A stretch of 64,000 nt of DNA from Streptomyces parvus. GTDB taxonomy: Bacteria; Actinomycetota; Actinomycetes; Streptomycetales; Streptomycetaceae. Shown in pieces: positions 1-8,859 of this stretch; position 1 is the stretch's first letter, and each line of letters starts with the position of its first letter. The stretch lies in contig NZ_BMRY01000003.1 in assembly GCF_014648875.1 (NCBI RefSeq), positions 372,001 through 436,000 on the forward strand, written 5' to 3'. The translations under genes were made by a program, and so were the position numbers. The notes below the pieces were generated by a model. The model was not told the DNA's origin and searched no databases. It saw only the letters and a list, made by a program, of their open reading frames with translations.

Positions 1-252
1 CCGGAGGTCCGGCTCGACACGACCATGGCGTTCACCGACTTCAGCGAGCGGCTCAGCCCCTTCCCGGCGGCCGAGCGTGGGCGGCTCGCCGGCCTCGGGG
101 ACCGCATCCTGCTGGGGACCGACTTCCCGAACATCCCCTACCCGTACGTCCATCAGCTGGAGGCGTTGGAGCGGCTCGGGCTGGGTGACGGGTGGTTGCG
201 GGCGGTCTGTCACGGGAACGCCGCCGCGCTGTTCGACATTCCGGACGCCTAG
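1..252 (+). CDS. Amidohydrolase family protein, C-terminal fragment
   Basis: Only the last 83 residues are inside the window; the reading frame is open from base 1, so the start lies upstream. The segment LLGTDFPNIPYPY followed by CHGNAAALF is typical of the end of amidohydrolase-2 (metal-dependent TIM-barrel hydrolase) proteins, where the Asp of the GTD/GSD segment is a metal or catalytic ligand and the final helix reads N-A-x-x-L-F. The substrate cannot be judged from this piece. The stop codon lies inside the first unit of a 14-bp tandem repeat. Confidence 0.7.
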   Translation, partial: PEVRLDTTMAFTDFSERLSPFPAAERGRLAGLGDRILLGTDFPNIPYPYVHQLEALERLGLGDGWLRAVCHGNAAALFDIPDA

Positions 253-316
253 AACCGGACGCCTGGAACCGGACGCCTGGAACCGGGCGCCTGGAACCGG
301 ACGCCTGGAAACCGAC
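247..316. repeat. 14-bp tandem repeat, five units
   Basis: Five head-to-tail copies of GCCTGGAACCGGAC (units at 247, 261, 275, 289, 303), with 1-2 mismatches in three of them. The first copy contains the TAG stop codon of the amidohydrolase gene, so the array looks like repeated duplication of that gene's last codons into the 3' intergenic space. Confidence 0.9.
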
Positions 317-395
317 GGGCCCTCCCGCCGCTTTCTCAGGGAATTCACAGAATCGGGTCAGGCTTCTCTCACGGGCGCCTCACAGAGTGGGCCCC

Positions 396-1142
396 ATGAC
401 GACGACGACCTCGCCCCAGGGGCGTACCGAACTGCTCAGGCCGGACCGTACCCCCGTGCGGGTCCTGGTCGTGGACGACGAGGCTCCGCTCACCGAGCTG
501 CTCTCGATGGCCCTGCGTTACGAGGGGTGGGAGGTGCGCAGTGCCGGGGACGGGGCGGCGGCGGTCCGGGCGGCGCGTGACTTCCGGCCGGACGCGGTGG
601 TCCTGGACGTGATGCTCCCGGACATGGACGGGCTGGCCGTGCTGGGCCGGCTGCGCCGCGAGTACGCCGACGTGCCCGTGCTCTTCCTGACCGCCCGGGA
701 CGCCGTCGAGGACCGGATCGCCGGGCTCACCGCGGGCGGCGACGACTACGTCACCAAGCCGTTCAGCCTGGAGGAGGTCGTGGCCCGGCTGCGCGGGCTC
801 ATCCGCCGCTCGGGCTCGGCCGTCGCCGCCGGGCGCGGCGAGTCCACGCTCACCGTCGGGGACCTGGTGCTCGACGAGGACAGCCACGAGGTGTGGCGGG
901 GCGGGGAGGCCATCCACGTCACCGCCACCGAGTTCGAGCTGCTGCGCTTCCTGATGCGCAACCCGCGCCGCGTGCTCAGCAAGGCGCAGATCCTCGACCG
1001 GGTCTGGAACTACGACTTCGGCGGCCAGGCCAACGTCGTCGAGCTCTACATCTCCTACCTCCGCAAGAAGATCGACGCCGGGCGTACGCCGATGATCCAC
1101 ACCCGGCGCGGCGCGGGGTACCTGATCAAGCCCGGTGAGTAG
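396..1142 (+). CDS. OmpR-family two-component response regulator
   Basis: A 248-residue regulator. The receiver domain (about residues 20-135) has the acidic pair VVDDE, phosphoacceptor Asp71 in VVLDVMLPD, the switch Thr in FLTA and Lys in TKPF. The winged-helix DNA-binding domain (about 150-245) has TATEFELLRFL, VLSKAQILDRVW and the wing hairpin RRGAGYLI, as in MprA/PrrA-type actinobacterial regulators. I chose ATG 396 because upstream in-frame codons run through the 14-bp repeat. The gene overlaps the downstream kinase by 8 bases, so the two form a cognate pair, probably controlling the glycosyltransferase genes behind them. Confidence 0.95.
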   Translation: MTTTTSPQGRTELLRPDRTPVRVLVVDDEAPLTELLSMALRYEGWEVRSAGDGAAAVRAARDFRPDAVVLDVMLPDMDGLAVLGRLRREYADVPVLFLTARDAVEDRIAGLTAGGDDYVTKPFSLEEVVARLRGLIRRSGSAVAAGRGESTLTVGDLVLDEDSHEVWRGGEAIHVTATEFELLRFLMRNPRRVLSKAQILDRVWNYDFGGQANVVELYISYLRKKIDAGRTPMIHTRRGAGYLIKPGE

Positions 1143-2778
1143 GGGCCGGGCGGGGGGAGTGCTGAGGCGGCCCTGGACGCTGCGGACCCGGCTCGTCGTC
1201 TCCGCCGTGTCCCTGATCGCCGTCGTCGCGGCTGTCATCGGGTCCGTCACCGCGATCGCCTTCCACAGCTACATGTACGGCAAACTCGACGACCAGCTGC
1301 ACTCCGTCGTCGAGCGCGCCGGGCGGCCGCCCGGCCCCCTCCCACTGCCCGAGACGCTGCGCGAGGCGGGCCCGCTCGGCTTCGTCGGCGGGGGCGGGCA
1401 GCCGCTCGGTACGTTCGGGGCGCTCGTCGACGGCGACGGGGACATCACCGCGTCGAAGGTCGTCGAGGACAGCGGCCTCCGCGCCCAGGAGAGCGCGAAG
1501 CCGCTGACCGCGGAGCAGCGGAGCGCGCTGGAGGCTGCCGTTCCGGAGACCGGCGAAGGGGCCCAGAGCGTCGACCTGCCCGGGCTCGGCGGCTACCGGG
1601 TCGAGGCCACGACCACCGCCGAGGGGTACACCGTCCTCGTCGGCATCCCCAGTGCCGAGGTGAGCGGGGCGCTGACCACCCTGATCGTCGTCGAGATCTG
1701 CGTCACCGCCGCCGGGCTCATCGCCGCCTCGATCGCGGGCACCGTGCTCGTCGGGGTGGCCCTGCGACCGTTGCGCCGGGTCGCCGCCACGGCCACCCGG
1801 GTCTCCGAACTCCCCCTGCACAGCGGGGAGGTGGCGCTCCTCGAACGCGTCCCCGACGCCGAGGCCGATCCCCGTACCGAGGTGGGGCAGGTGGGCGCGG
1901 CGCTCAACCGGATGCTGGGGCACGTCGGTTCGGCCCTCGCCGCCCGCCAGGAGAGCGAGACACGGGTCCGGCAGTTCGTCGCCGACGCCAGCCATGAGCT
2001 GCGCACGCCGCTCGCCTCGATCCGCGGGTACGCCGAGCTGACCCGCCGCGCGGGCGGGGGAGGGGCGGGCCAGGAGCCCGACCCGGTCACCCGGCACGCG
2101 CTGGGGCGGATCGAGTCGGAGGCGGACCGGATGACGGGCCTGGTGGAGGATCTGCTGCTGCTGGCGCGGCTGGACGCCGGACGTCCGCTCTCGTACGGCA
2201 GCATCGATCTGCTGCCGCTGGTCGTGGACGCGGTGAGCGACGCCCGGGCGGCGGACCAACGAGGAACGGACGCGGGCGGCCGGCACCACTGGCGGCTCGA
2301 ACTCCCGGACGCGGCCGAGCCCGTGACCGTACGCGCCGATCCCGAGCGGCTCCAGCAGGTGCTGGTCAACCTGCTCGCCAACGCCCGCACGCACACCCCG
2401 TCGGGGACCACCGTCACGGTCTCCGTACAGCCGCCCGTACGCGGTGTCGGGCCGGTGATGTTGCTGGTGCGCGACGACGGGCCCGGGATCCCGGTGGAGC
2501 TGCTGCCGCACGTCTTCGAACGGTTCGCGCGCGGGGACGCCTCACGGGCGCGGGGCGCCGACGGTGGCGGAGCGACCGGTTCCACCGGGCTCGGCCTCGC
2601 CATCGTGCAGGCCGTCGTCTCCGCGCACGGCGGGCGGGTGGCGGTGGAGTCCGGTCCGGGCCGCACGGTCTTCGCGGTCGAGCTGCCGACGGAGGCCGTA
2701 TCTGCGGACGGCGTACCTGCGCAGGGTGCACCGGAAGTCGACTCACAGGTCGGGGACAGGCTCACCACACCGGTGTGA
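1135..2778 (+). CDS. Membrane sensor histidine kinase
   Basis: A 547-residue kinase starting at GTG 1135 inside the end of the regulator gene. A first membrane helix (about residues 19-41), an extracytoplasmic sensor region of about 135 residues and a second helix (about 178-205) are followed by a HAMP linker. The dimerisation segment carries phospho-acceptor His287 in ASHELRTPLASIRGY. The ATPase domain shows the N box (NLLANARTHT, about 412), DDGPGIP and GLGLAI. The sensor region has no recognisable family and the signal is unknown. The stop overlaps the first possible start of the glycosyltransferase gene, so the four genes are probably co-transcribed. Confidence 0.95.
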   Translation: MSRGRAGGVLRRPWTLRTRLVVSAVSLIAVVAAVIGSVTAIAFHSYMYGKLDDQLHSVVERAGRPPGPLPLPETLREAGPLGFVGGGGQPLGTFGALVDGDGDITASKVVEDSGLRAQESAKPLTAEQRSALEAAVPETGEGAQSVDLPGLGGYRVEATTTAEGYTVLVGIPSAEVSGALTTLIVVEICVTAAGLIAASIAGTVLVGVALRPLRRVAATATRVSELPLHSGEVALLERVPDAEADPRTEVGQVGAALNRMLGHVGSALAARQESETRVRQFVADASHELRTPLASIRGYAELTRRAGGGGAGQEPDPVTRHALGRIESEADRMTGLVEDLLLLARLDAGRPLSYGSIDLLPLVVDAVSDARAADQRGTDAGGRHHWRLELPDAAEPVTVRADPERLQQVLVNLLANARTHTPSGTTVTVSVQPPVRGVGPVMLLVRDDGPGIPVELLPHVFERFARGDASRARGADGGGATGSTGLGLAIVQAVVSAHGGRVAVESGPGRTVFAVELPTEAVSADGVPAQGAPEVDSQVGDRLTTPV

Positions 2779-2804
2779 CAGCGCGGTTGGCGACTGTCGG
2801 AGTC

Positions 2805-4193
2805 ATGACCACCGACAGCAGCCTCCGGAGCGGCCCCGGAACGACCGGCCGCCGCAGTAGCAGCAGCAGGGACGCCGGGGATGGCGGGGACGGCAGGGTC
2901 CACGGCCAGCTGCCGGGCCGGGAGCATCTGCCGGCCCGGCAGCCGGTCGCCGCGGCCTCCGCCGTCCCCGTGCTCGACGTCGTCGTCCCCGTTTACAACG
3001 AGGAGAAGGACCTCCAGCCCTGCGTGGTCCGACTCCACGGCCATCTCGCGCGGACCTTCCCGTACCCCTTCCGCATCACGGTCGCCGACAACGCCAGCAC
3101 CGACTCCACCCCGGCCGTGGCCGTCGCGCTCGCCGCCGAGCTGCCCGGGGTGCGGTACGTACGGCTGGAGGAGAAGGGGCGCGGGCGGGCCCTGCGGGCG
3201 GTGTGGTCGGCCTCCGACGCTCCGGTCCTCGCCTATATGGACGTCGACCTCTCCACCGATCTCAACGCGCTCCTCCCGCTGGTCGCCCCGCTGATCTCCG
3301 GCCACTCCGACCTGGCCATCGGCTCCCGGCTGGCCCGGAGTTCGCGGGTGGTGCGGGGAACGAAGAGGGAGTTCATCTCGCGCGCCTACAACCTGATCCT
3401 GCGCTCCTCCCTCGCCGCCGGTTTCAGCGACGCCCAGTGCGGGTTCAAGGCGATCCGGCGCGAGGTCGCCGAGCGGCTGCTGCCGATGGTGGAGGACAGC
3501 GGCTGGTTCTTCGACACCGAGCTGCTGGTCCTCGCAGAACGGGCCGGGCTCCGGATCCACGAGGTGCCCGTCGACTGGATCGACGACCCCGACTCGACCG
3601 TCCACATCGTGCGGACGGCCACCGAGGACCTGAAAGGCGTGTGGCGGGTGGGGCGGGCGCTGGCGGTCGGCGCGCTGCCGCTGGACCGTCTGGCCCGGCC
3701 CTTCGGGGACGATCCGCGGGACCGGGCGCTGACCGGCGTGGAGCGCGGACTGGCCCGCCAGCTCATCGGATTCTGTGCCGTGGGCGTCCTGTCCACCCTC
3801 TTCTACCTGGCCCTCTACTCCCTCTTCCGGCTCGGCGTCGGCCCGCAGGTCGCCAACGGCGGCGCGCTGCTCGTCTCCGCCGTCGCCAACACCGCCGCCA
3901 ACCGCCGGCTCACCTTCGGCGTACGCGGCCGGAGCGGAGCCGTCCGCCATCAGGCCCAGGGCCTGGTCGTCTTCGCCATCGGCCTCGCGCTGACCAGCGG
4001 CTCCCTCGCGGCGCTCGGCGCGGCCTCCGGATCGCCCTCGCACGGCACGGAGCTGGCCGTGCTGATCACCGCCAACCTCGCCGCCACCGTGCTGCGCTTC
4101 CTGCTCCTGCGCGCCTGGGTCTTCCCGGCCCGCGCCTGCTCCGAACCCGACTCCGAACCCGACTCCGATTCCGACTCCGAGGACGTCCGATGA
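2805..4193 (+). CDS. Polyprenyl-phosphate glycosyltransferase with GtrA domain
   Basis: A family 2 glycosyltransferase of 462 residues. The GT-A domain has VVPVYNEE (about residue 60), ADNASTDST and the metal-binding AYMDVDLSTD (about 145), as in dolichyl/undecaprenyl-phosphate sugar synthases. From about residue 317 to 450 a GtrA-type domain adds four hydrophobic helices with VANTAANRRLTF. Fusions like this usually make a lipid-linked sugar and help move it across the membrane. ATG 2805 has a GGAG just upstream; GTG 2775, overlapping the kinase stop, would add 10 residues. The tail ends in a short (SEPD)/(SDSD) acidic run. The stop overlaps the next start by 4 bases. Confidence 0.9.
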   Translation: MTTDSSLRSGPGTTGRRSSSSRDAGDGGDGRVHGQLPGREHLPARQPVAAASAVPVLDVVVPVYNEEKDLQPCVVRLHGHLARTFPYPFRITVADNASTDSTPAVAVALAAELPGVRYVRLEEKGRGRALRAVWSASDAPVLAYMDVDLSTDLNALLPLVAPLISGHSDLAIGSRLARSSRVVRGTKREFISRAYNLILRSSLAAGFSDAQCGFKAIRREVAERLLPMVEDSGWFFDTELLVLAERAGLRIHEVPVDWIDDPDSTVHIVRTATEDLKGVWRVGRALAVGALPLDRLARPFGDDPRDRALTGVERGLARQLIGFCAVGVLSTLFYLALYSLFRLGVGPQVANGGALLVSAVANTAANRRLTFGVRGRSGAVRHQAQGLVVFAIGLALTSGSLAALGAASGSPSHGTELAVLITANLAATVLRFLLLRAWVFPARACSEPDSEPDSDSDSEDVR

Positions 4194-6385
4194 CCACGGC
4201 CACGATCACCGCCGCCGCCGCACCTCCGGAACCCGATCGCGGTGCCGGTCCCCGCTGGGCGCGCCCCGCGCTGTACGGGCTGCTGCTCGCCGTCGGCCTC
4301 GCGTACTTTTACAACCTCAGCGCCTCCGGATACGCCAACTCCTTCTACTCCGCGGCCGTTCAGGCGGGCAGCCAGAGCTGGAAGGCCCTCTTCTTCGGCT
4401 CGCTGGACTCCGCGAACGCGATCACCGTCGACAAGCCGCCCGCCGCGCTCTGGCCGATGGCCCTGTCGGTGCGGATGTTCGGGCTCAACTCGTGGGCGAT
4501 CCTGGCCCCCCAGGTCCTGATGGCGCTCGCCACGGCGGCCGTGCTCAACTCCGCGGTACGCCGTCGCTTCGGGCCGGTCGCCGGGCTGATCGCGGTCGGG
4601 GTCTTCGCGCTGACGCCGGTCGCCGCGCTGATGTTCCGCTTCAACAACCCGGACGCGCTGCTGGCGTTGCTGATGACCGTCACCGTGTGGTGCGTGCTGC
4701 GGGCGCTGGAGCAGGGGCGGACGAAGTGGCTGCTGTGGGCGGGGGCGGCGGTGGGGCTCGCGTTCCTCACGAAGACCCTCCAGGCGTTCCTGATCCTGCC
4801 GCCGCTGGCCGTGCTGTACGCGGTGTGCGCCCCCGTTCCCGTACGGAAGCGGCTCGGCCAACTCGCGCTCTCCGCACTGACGATGGTGGTCACCGGTGGC
4901 TGGTGGGTCGCGATCGTCGAGCTGATGCCCGCGTCCTCGCGGCCGTACGTCGGTGGCTCGCAGAAGAACTCCTTCCTGGAGCTGACCTTCGGCTACAACG
5001 GGCTCGGCCGCATCAACGGCGAGGAGACCGGAAGCGTCGGCGGAGGCGGCGGCCGTGGTGGTGGCGGTGGCTGGGGCGAGACCGGCATCGGGCGGATGTT
5101 CAACTCCGAGGTCGGCGGCCAGATCGCCTGGCTGCTCCCGGCCGCGCTGATCCTGCTGGTGGCCGGTCTGTGGCTGACCCGGAAGGCGGGGCGGACGGAC
5201 TCCGCCCGGGCGGCGTTCATCGCCTGGGGCGGTGCGCTGGTCATGACCGCCGCGGTGTTCAGCTTCATGGCCGGGATCTTCCACCAGTACTACACGGTGG
5301 CTCTGGCCCCGTACGTCGCGGCCCTCGTCGCCATGGGGGTGGTGGTGCTCTGGGAGGAGCGGTCGGCCTGGTGGCCGCGTGCGGTGCTCGCGGGCACGGT
5401 CCTCGCGACGGTGCTCTGGGCGTACGTCCTTCTGGGCCGCACCCCGGACTACCTGCCGTGGCTGCGGTGGGCGGTGCTCGCGGGCGGGATCGTCGGAGCG
5501 CTCGGGCTGCTGGTCGTGGGGCGGTTCGGCGGGCGGGGCCTGGCCGTCGCCGTGGTGGGGCTGAGCTGCGCGGCGTCGCTGGCGGGGCCGGCGGCGTACA
5601 CCGTGAACACCCTGAACAGCGGCCACCAGGGCTCGATCGTGACGGCCGGTCCCTCGGCCGGGTTCGGCATGGGCGGACCCGGTGGCGGCCGGGGAGGCCC
5701 CGGTGGGCCCGGCGGCGGTGACGGTGACGGCGGGGAGCGCGGCGGCATGCGGCAACAGCCTCCCGGCCAGGGCCAGGGCCAGGGGCAGAGCCAAGGCCAG
5801 TTCCCGGGCCAGGGCCAGGGGCAGGGGCAGGGGAACCAGCAGGGGAACGCGCCGGGCGGCATGCCCACTCTGCCGGGCGGCGGCACCCCACCCGGCGGTA
5901 CCGGCAACATCCCCGGCTTCGGCGAAGGCATGAGGGGTGGCGGCGGAGGCGGCGGCATGGGCGGCCTGCTGAACGGCGCGAACGTCGACGCCGAGGCGAA
6001 GGCCCTCCTGACGAAGGGGGCGGACGACTACACCTGGGTCGCCGCAGCCGTCGGCGCGCAGAACGCGGCCAGCTACCAACTCGCCACCGGTGACCCGGTG
6101 ATGGCGATCGGCGGCTTCAACGGGAGCGATCCGTCGCCGACGCTCGCCCAGTTCAAGAAGTACGTGGCGGAGGGCAAGATCCACTACTTCGTCTCCGGCG
6201 GTGGAATGGGCGGCGGCATGGGCGGCGGAACGGGTGGCGAAGGCGGAGGCCGCACGGGCGGCGGCCCCGGTGGCACGGGTGGTTCCGGAACCTCCTCCCG
6301 GATCACCTCCTGGGTGACGGAGAACTTCACCGAGGTCACCGTCGGCAGCGCCACGTTCTACGACCTGACGCAGCCCACGAGTTGA
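4190..6385 (+). CDS. ArnT/YkcB-like membrane glycosyltransferase with Gly/Gln-rich insert
   Basis: A 731-residue integral membrane protein of the GT39/GT83-like class that uses lipid-linked sugars on the outer face of the membrane. The first extracytoplasmic loop has DKPP (about residue 80), where this family keeps its catalytic acidic residue; RFNNPDALL follows in a later loop, and roughly 11-13 hydrophobic helices are present. Residues about 493-597 are a low-complexity stretch of Gly, Pro and Gln with (GQ)n runs, followed by an extracytoplasmic domain with YTWVAAAVGAQNAASYQL and a Gly-rich end, as in YkcB proteins. It shares a 4-base overlap with the GT2 gene, so the two probably work in sequence: one makes the polyprenyl-sugar, the other uses it on a surface acceptor. 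Confidence 0.88.
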   Translation: MTTATITAAAAPPEPDRGAGPRWARPALYGLLLAVGLAYFYNLSASGYANSFYSAAVQAGSQSWKALFFGSLDSANAITVDKPPAALWPMALSVRMFGLNSWAILAPQVLMALATAAVLNSAVRRRFGPVAGLIAVGVFALTPVAALMFRFNNPDALLALLMTVTVWCVLRALEQGRTKWLLWAGAAVGLAFLTKTLQAFLILPPLAVLYAVCAPVPVRKRLGQLALSALTMVVTGGWWVAIVELMPASSRPYVGGSQKNSFLELTFGYNGLGRINGEETGSVGGGGGRGGGGGWGETGIGRMFNSEVGGQIAWLLPAALILLVAGLWLTRKAGRTDSARAAFIAWGGALVMTAAVFSFMAGIFHQYYTVALAPYVAALVAMGVVVLWEERSAWWPRAVLAGTVLATVLWAYVLLGRTPDYLPWLRWAVLAGGIVGALGLLVVGRFGGRGLAVAVVGLSCAASLAGPAAYTVNTLNSGHQGSIVTAGPSAGFGMGGPGGGRGGPGGPGGGDGDGGERGGMRQQPPGQGQGQGQSQGQFPGQGQGQGQGNQQGNAPGGMPTLPGGGTPPGGTGNIPGFGEGMRGGGGGGGMGGLLNGANVDAEAKALLTKGADDYTWVAAAVGAQNAASYQLATGDPVMAIGGFNGSDPSPTLAQFKKYVAEGKIHYFVSGGGMGGGMGGGTGGEGGGRTGGGPGGTGGSGTSSRITSWVTENFTEVTVGSATFYDLTQPTS

Positions 6386-6422
6386 GGGATCGAGGCGTAC
6401 GCGGCCGGGTCGGGAAGCGGGC

Positions 6423-7613
6423 TCAGAACCCGGCCGCGTACGTCCAGAAGTCCCGCATCACCTCGGGCGCGGCCGGTCCGCCCATCTCCATCTGGGTGAG
6501 CAGGACGGCGACCGTGCCCGTGGCCGGGATGACGTGGGCCGTGGTGCCGGTGCCGCCGACCCAGCCGTAGCGGCCGAGCACGTTCCAGGGGGCCGCGATC
6601 TCGACGTCCACCGCCCCGCCGAACCCCCAGCCCTGGCCCTCCGTGAACAGCCCGCTCGCGGCGCGCTGCTCCGGGGTCAGGTGGTCGGTGATCATCTGGC
6701 GGACGGACTCGCCGGCCAGTACCCGGTCACCGGCGTCGTTCAGACCCTCGGTGAGCAGCATCCGGCCGAAGGCGTACCAGTCGTCGACGGTCGAGACCAG
6801 GCCCCCGGCGCCGGACGGGAACGCGGGAGGGCTGCTCCACTGCCCGTCCGGGGCGTCGACGAGCTCGGGCTCGGCCCCGCCACCGCCCTCACCCCCGCCA
6901 CCCTCCCCGCCCGCCCCGGCCCGGTAGGAGCTGGTGAACCGGTCCAGCGCGGCGGGCTCCACCCAGAACCCGGTGTCCTTCATGCCGAGGGGCTCGAAGA
7001 TCCGCTCCGCCAGATACGCGGGCAGCGGGCGGTCGGCGACCCGGGCGACGAGGACGCCGAGGATGTCGGAGCACGTGTTGTAGAGCCAGCCGTCGCCCGG
7101 CTGGTGGAGCAGCGGGATACGGGAGAGCTCGGCCATCCAGGCGTCCGGTGCGAGACCGGTCTGCGGCTGCGGCGGCCCCTGCTTCAGCTTCTCGAACAGC
7201 GGGGCGACGGCCGGGAGCGAGAAGTCGGACGGGAAGCCGTAGCCGGCCCGGAAGGTCAGCAGGTCCAGGAGGGTGATCGGGCGGACGGCCGACACCACGT
7301 CGTCGACCGGGCTCTCCGGGGTCCGGACGACCAGGGGCGAGGCCAGCTCGGGCAGCCAGGCCGCGACCGGGTCGGCGGGGGCGATCAGACCGTCGTCGAC
7401 GAGCGCCATGGCGGCCGCGGCCACGATCGGTTTGGTGATCGAGGCGATGCGGAACAGCGAGTCCCGCCGCATCGGCGCGGACCCGGCGAGGCCGGCCGTA
7501 CCGGCCGACACGACCTCGACCCGCTCGTCCCGGGCGACCAGCGCCACCGCGCCCGGCATCGACCCCGCGGCGATGTGGGTGTCCAGCAGTTCGTGCAGGG
7601 TGGTGGTGGTCAT
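6423..7613 (-). CDS. Serine hydrolase, beta-lactamase/EstB-like
   Basis: A 396-residue penicillin-binding-protein-fold hydrolase without a signal peptide, so probably cytoplasmic. The nucleophile motif is Ser58-I-T-Lys61 in LFRIASITKPIV, and the catalytic Tyr is probably Tyr178 in GWLYNTCSD. FPSGAGGLVSTVDDW is the usual family signature. Such proteins are esterases or transpeptidase-like enzymes of broad substrate; which one cannot be told. ATG 7613 has AAGGA 5 bases upstream, better placed than the ATG two codons earlier. A Gly/Glu-rich loop is present near residue 235. It is convergent with the glycosyltransferase gene. Confidence 0.88.
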   Translation of the reverse strand: MTTTTLHELLDTHIAAGSMPGAVALVARDERVEVVSAGTAGLAGSAPMRRDSLFRIASITKPIVAAAAMALVDDGLIAPADPVAAWLPELASPLVVRTPESPVDDVVSAVRPITLLDLLTFRAGYGFPSDFSLPAVAPLFEKLKQGPPQPQTGLAPDAWMAELSRIPLLHQPGDGWLYNTCSDILGVLVARVADRPLPAYLAERIFEPLGMKDTGFWVEPAALDRFTSSYRAGAGGEGGGGEGGGGAEPELVDAPDGQWSSPPAFPSGAGGLVSTVDDWYAFGRMLLTEGLNDAGDRVLAGESVRQMITDHLTPEQRAASGLFTEGQGWGFGGAVDVEIAAPWNVLGRYGWVGGTGTTAHVIPATGTVAVLLTQMEMGGPAAPEVMRDFWTYAAGF

Positions 7614-7770
7614 GACCATCCTTCGTTCGTCCGGCACCGCGAGTTCCGCGTGTACCGCGTGGTCTTTCACGGCGGCCCTCGGTGAGGAGGACGCGTCCGA
7701 GCCGCAAAAGGAAGCATTCGAACCGAAAAAGGAGACTCCGGGAGCGACCTGAACTCATCGCCCTCCGCGG

Positions 7771-8655
7771 TCACCGCCTCCGTAACAGCAGGTCCGCCAC
7801 CACTGCCCGGTGGTCGGATGCGAGGCTCTCCGGCACCCACGCCCTCCGCACACCGGCCCTGTCCTTCGACACCGCCACGAAGTCGATGCGCTTGACCGGG
7901 TCCTGGGCCGGGAACGTGGGCGCGTCCGGATCCGCGTCCGTCAGCTCCCGCCAGAGCGGGACGAGTTCGGGGGCGGCGGGCTCGGCGTTGAGGTCGCCGA
8001 GCAGGATCTTCGGGCCCCGGTCCTCGGCCATGATCCGGCGGGTGTCGGCGACCTGGGCGACGCGGACGGCGGGGTCCGGGCGGTAGTCGAGGTGGGTCAC
8101 GTACACGTGCACCGGCAGCCCCCGTACCCGTACGACGACCTCGCCGAACCCCGGGGCGGGCGCGGGCACCGGGTTCGGGTCCTGGGTCGAGAGGCGGGTG
8201 ATCTCGTGGTTCTCGGCGCTCACGATCCGGTGCCGCGACAGCACGGCCACCCCGTACTCGGCCCGGGGCCCGCCCGGTTCGGCCGGGTCGAGGCTGTAGA
8301 TCGGCGCGAAGGAGACGTACATCCGCAGCCGCCGGGCCAGTTCACCCGCGAGATCCCGCCACTCGCTGCGGGAACCCCAGTGGCGGTCGACTTCCTGAAG
8401 ACCGATCACATCGGCGTTCAGTGAACGGAGTTCGGCGGTCTGCCGGTCCAGGTCGAAGACGCCGTCCATGCCCGCACCGGCATGGATGTTGTACGTGGCG
8501 ACCCGCAGCGGCAGGCCCTCGCCGGCCCCGTCGGTTCCGCCCGGCGCGGAGCGGTGGGCGGAGGTTGCGGCGGCGGGCGGTGCGAGGAGAGCTCCCAGGA
8601 GGGACGCGGCGAGCAGGAGTTGAGGGACACGAGACGAGCGGCGACGCAGCGACAT
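7771..8655 (-). CDS. Secreted endonuclease/exonuclease/phosphatase family protein
   Basis: A 294-residue protein with a signal peptide (Arg-rich start, hydrophobic core, cleavage near residue 31 after AAA-type residues). The EEP fold motifs are in order: VATYNIHAG, LQEVDRHWG (catalytic Glu), YVTHLDYRP, LLGDLNAEP and SDHRAVVADL (catalytic Asp-His). The family covers secreted nucleases, sphingomyelinases and inositol or phosphodiester phosphatases; the substrate cannot be inferred here. It stands alone, divergent from the exporter gene at 8860, with about 200 bases of shared upstream DNA. Confidence 0.88.
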   Translation of the reverse strand: MSLRRRSSRVPQLLLAASLLGALLAPPAAATSAHRSAPGGTDGAGEGLPLRVATYNIHAGAGMDGVFDLDRQTAELRSLNADVIGLQEVDRHWGSRSEWRDLAGELARRLRMYVSFAPIYSLDPAEPGGPRAEYGVAVLSRHRIVSAENHEITRLSTQDPNPVPAPAPGFGEVVVRVRGLPVHVYVTHLDYRPDPAVRVAQVADTRRIMAEDRGPKILLGDLNAEPAAPELVPLWRELTDADPDAPTFPAQDPVKRIDFVAVSKDRAGVRRAWVPESLASDHRAVVADLLLRRR

Positions 8656-8780
8656 GGCTCTCCCAATGGCCGGAAATCGCGCACTTGGTCAGAAAACTTG
8701 TCAGGTCAGCGTCGAGAACCGTACCGCCGGGTCGGCTGTCGGGTCCCGGCGGCGCGACGGGGCCGGCTCGAAGAAATCGA

Positions 8781-8817
8781 CTTGTACGCCGTACAGGATC
8801 GTCTTACGGTGTACAAG
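8781..8817. promoter_or_regulatory. Palindromic promoter-operator of the DHA2 exporter
   Basis: An inverted repeat with 13-base arms, CTTGTACGCCGTA (8781-8793) and TACGGTGTACAAG (8805-8817), matching at 12 of 13 positions around an 11-base centre. It also contains a promoter-like pair, TTGTAC (8782-8787) and TACGGT (8805-8810), exactly 17 bases apart. A further GTACGCCGTAC lies at about 8827-8839, before the GAGGAG ribosome-binding site of the exporter. A repressor bound here would cover both promoter boxes; the TetR gene at 10565 is the natural candidate. The regulator assignment is inference. Confidence 0.7.
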
Positions 8818-8859
8818 AAAGAGTCCCGTACGCCGTACGACCACGACCGAGGAGCCCGT

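Noticed and set aside
247..316. CRISPR-like array
   Set aside because: Repeats are contiguous with no spacers and no cas genes are present; the same holds for the other arrays.
1593..4043. Very long minus-strand open frame over the kinase and glycosyltransferase genes
   Set aside because: It is antisense to well-supported genes, is rich in Arg/Gly/Pro, and has no domain or ribosome-binding site. Frames of this kind arise from high GC at third codon positions. The same applies to similar frames at 3950-6184, 8701-10893, 48649-50124 and 59473-61212.
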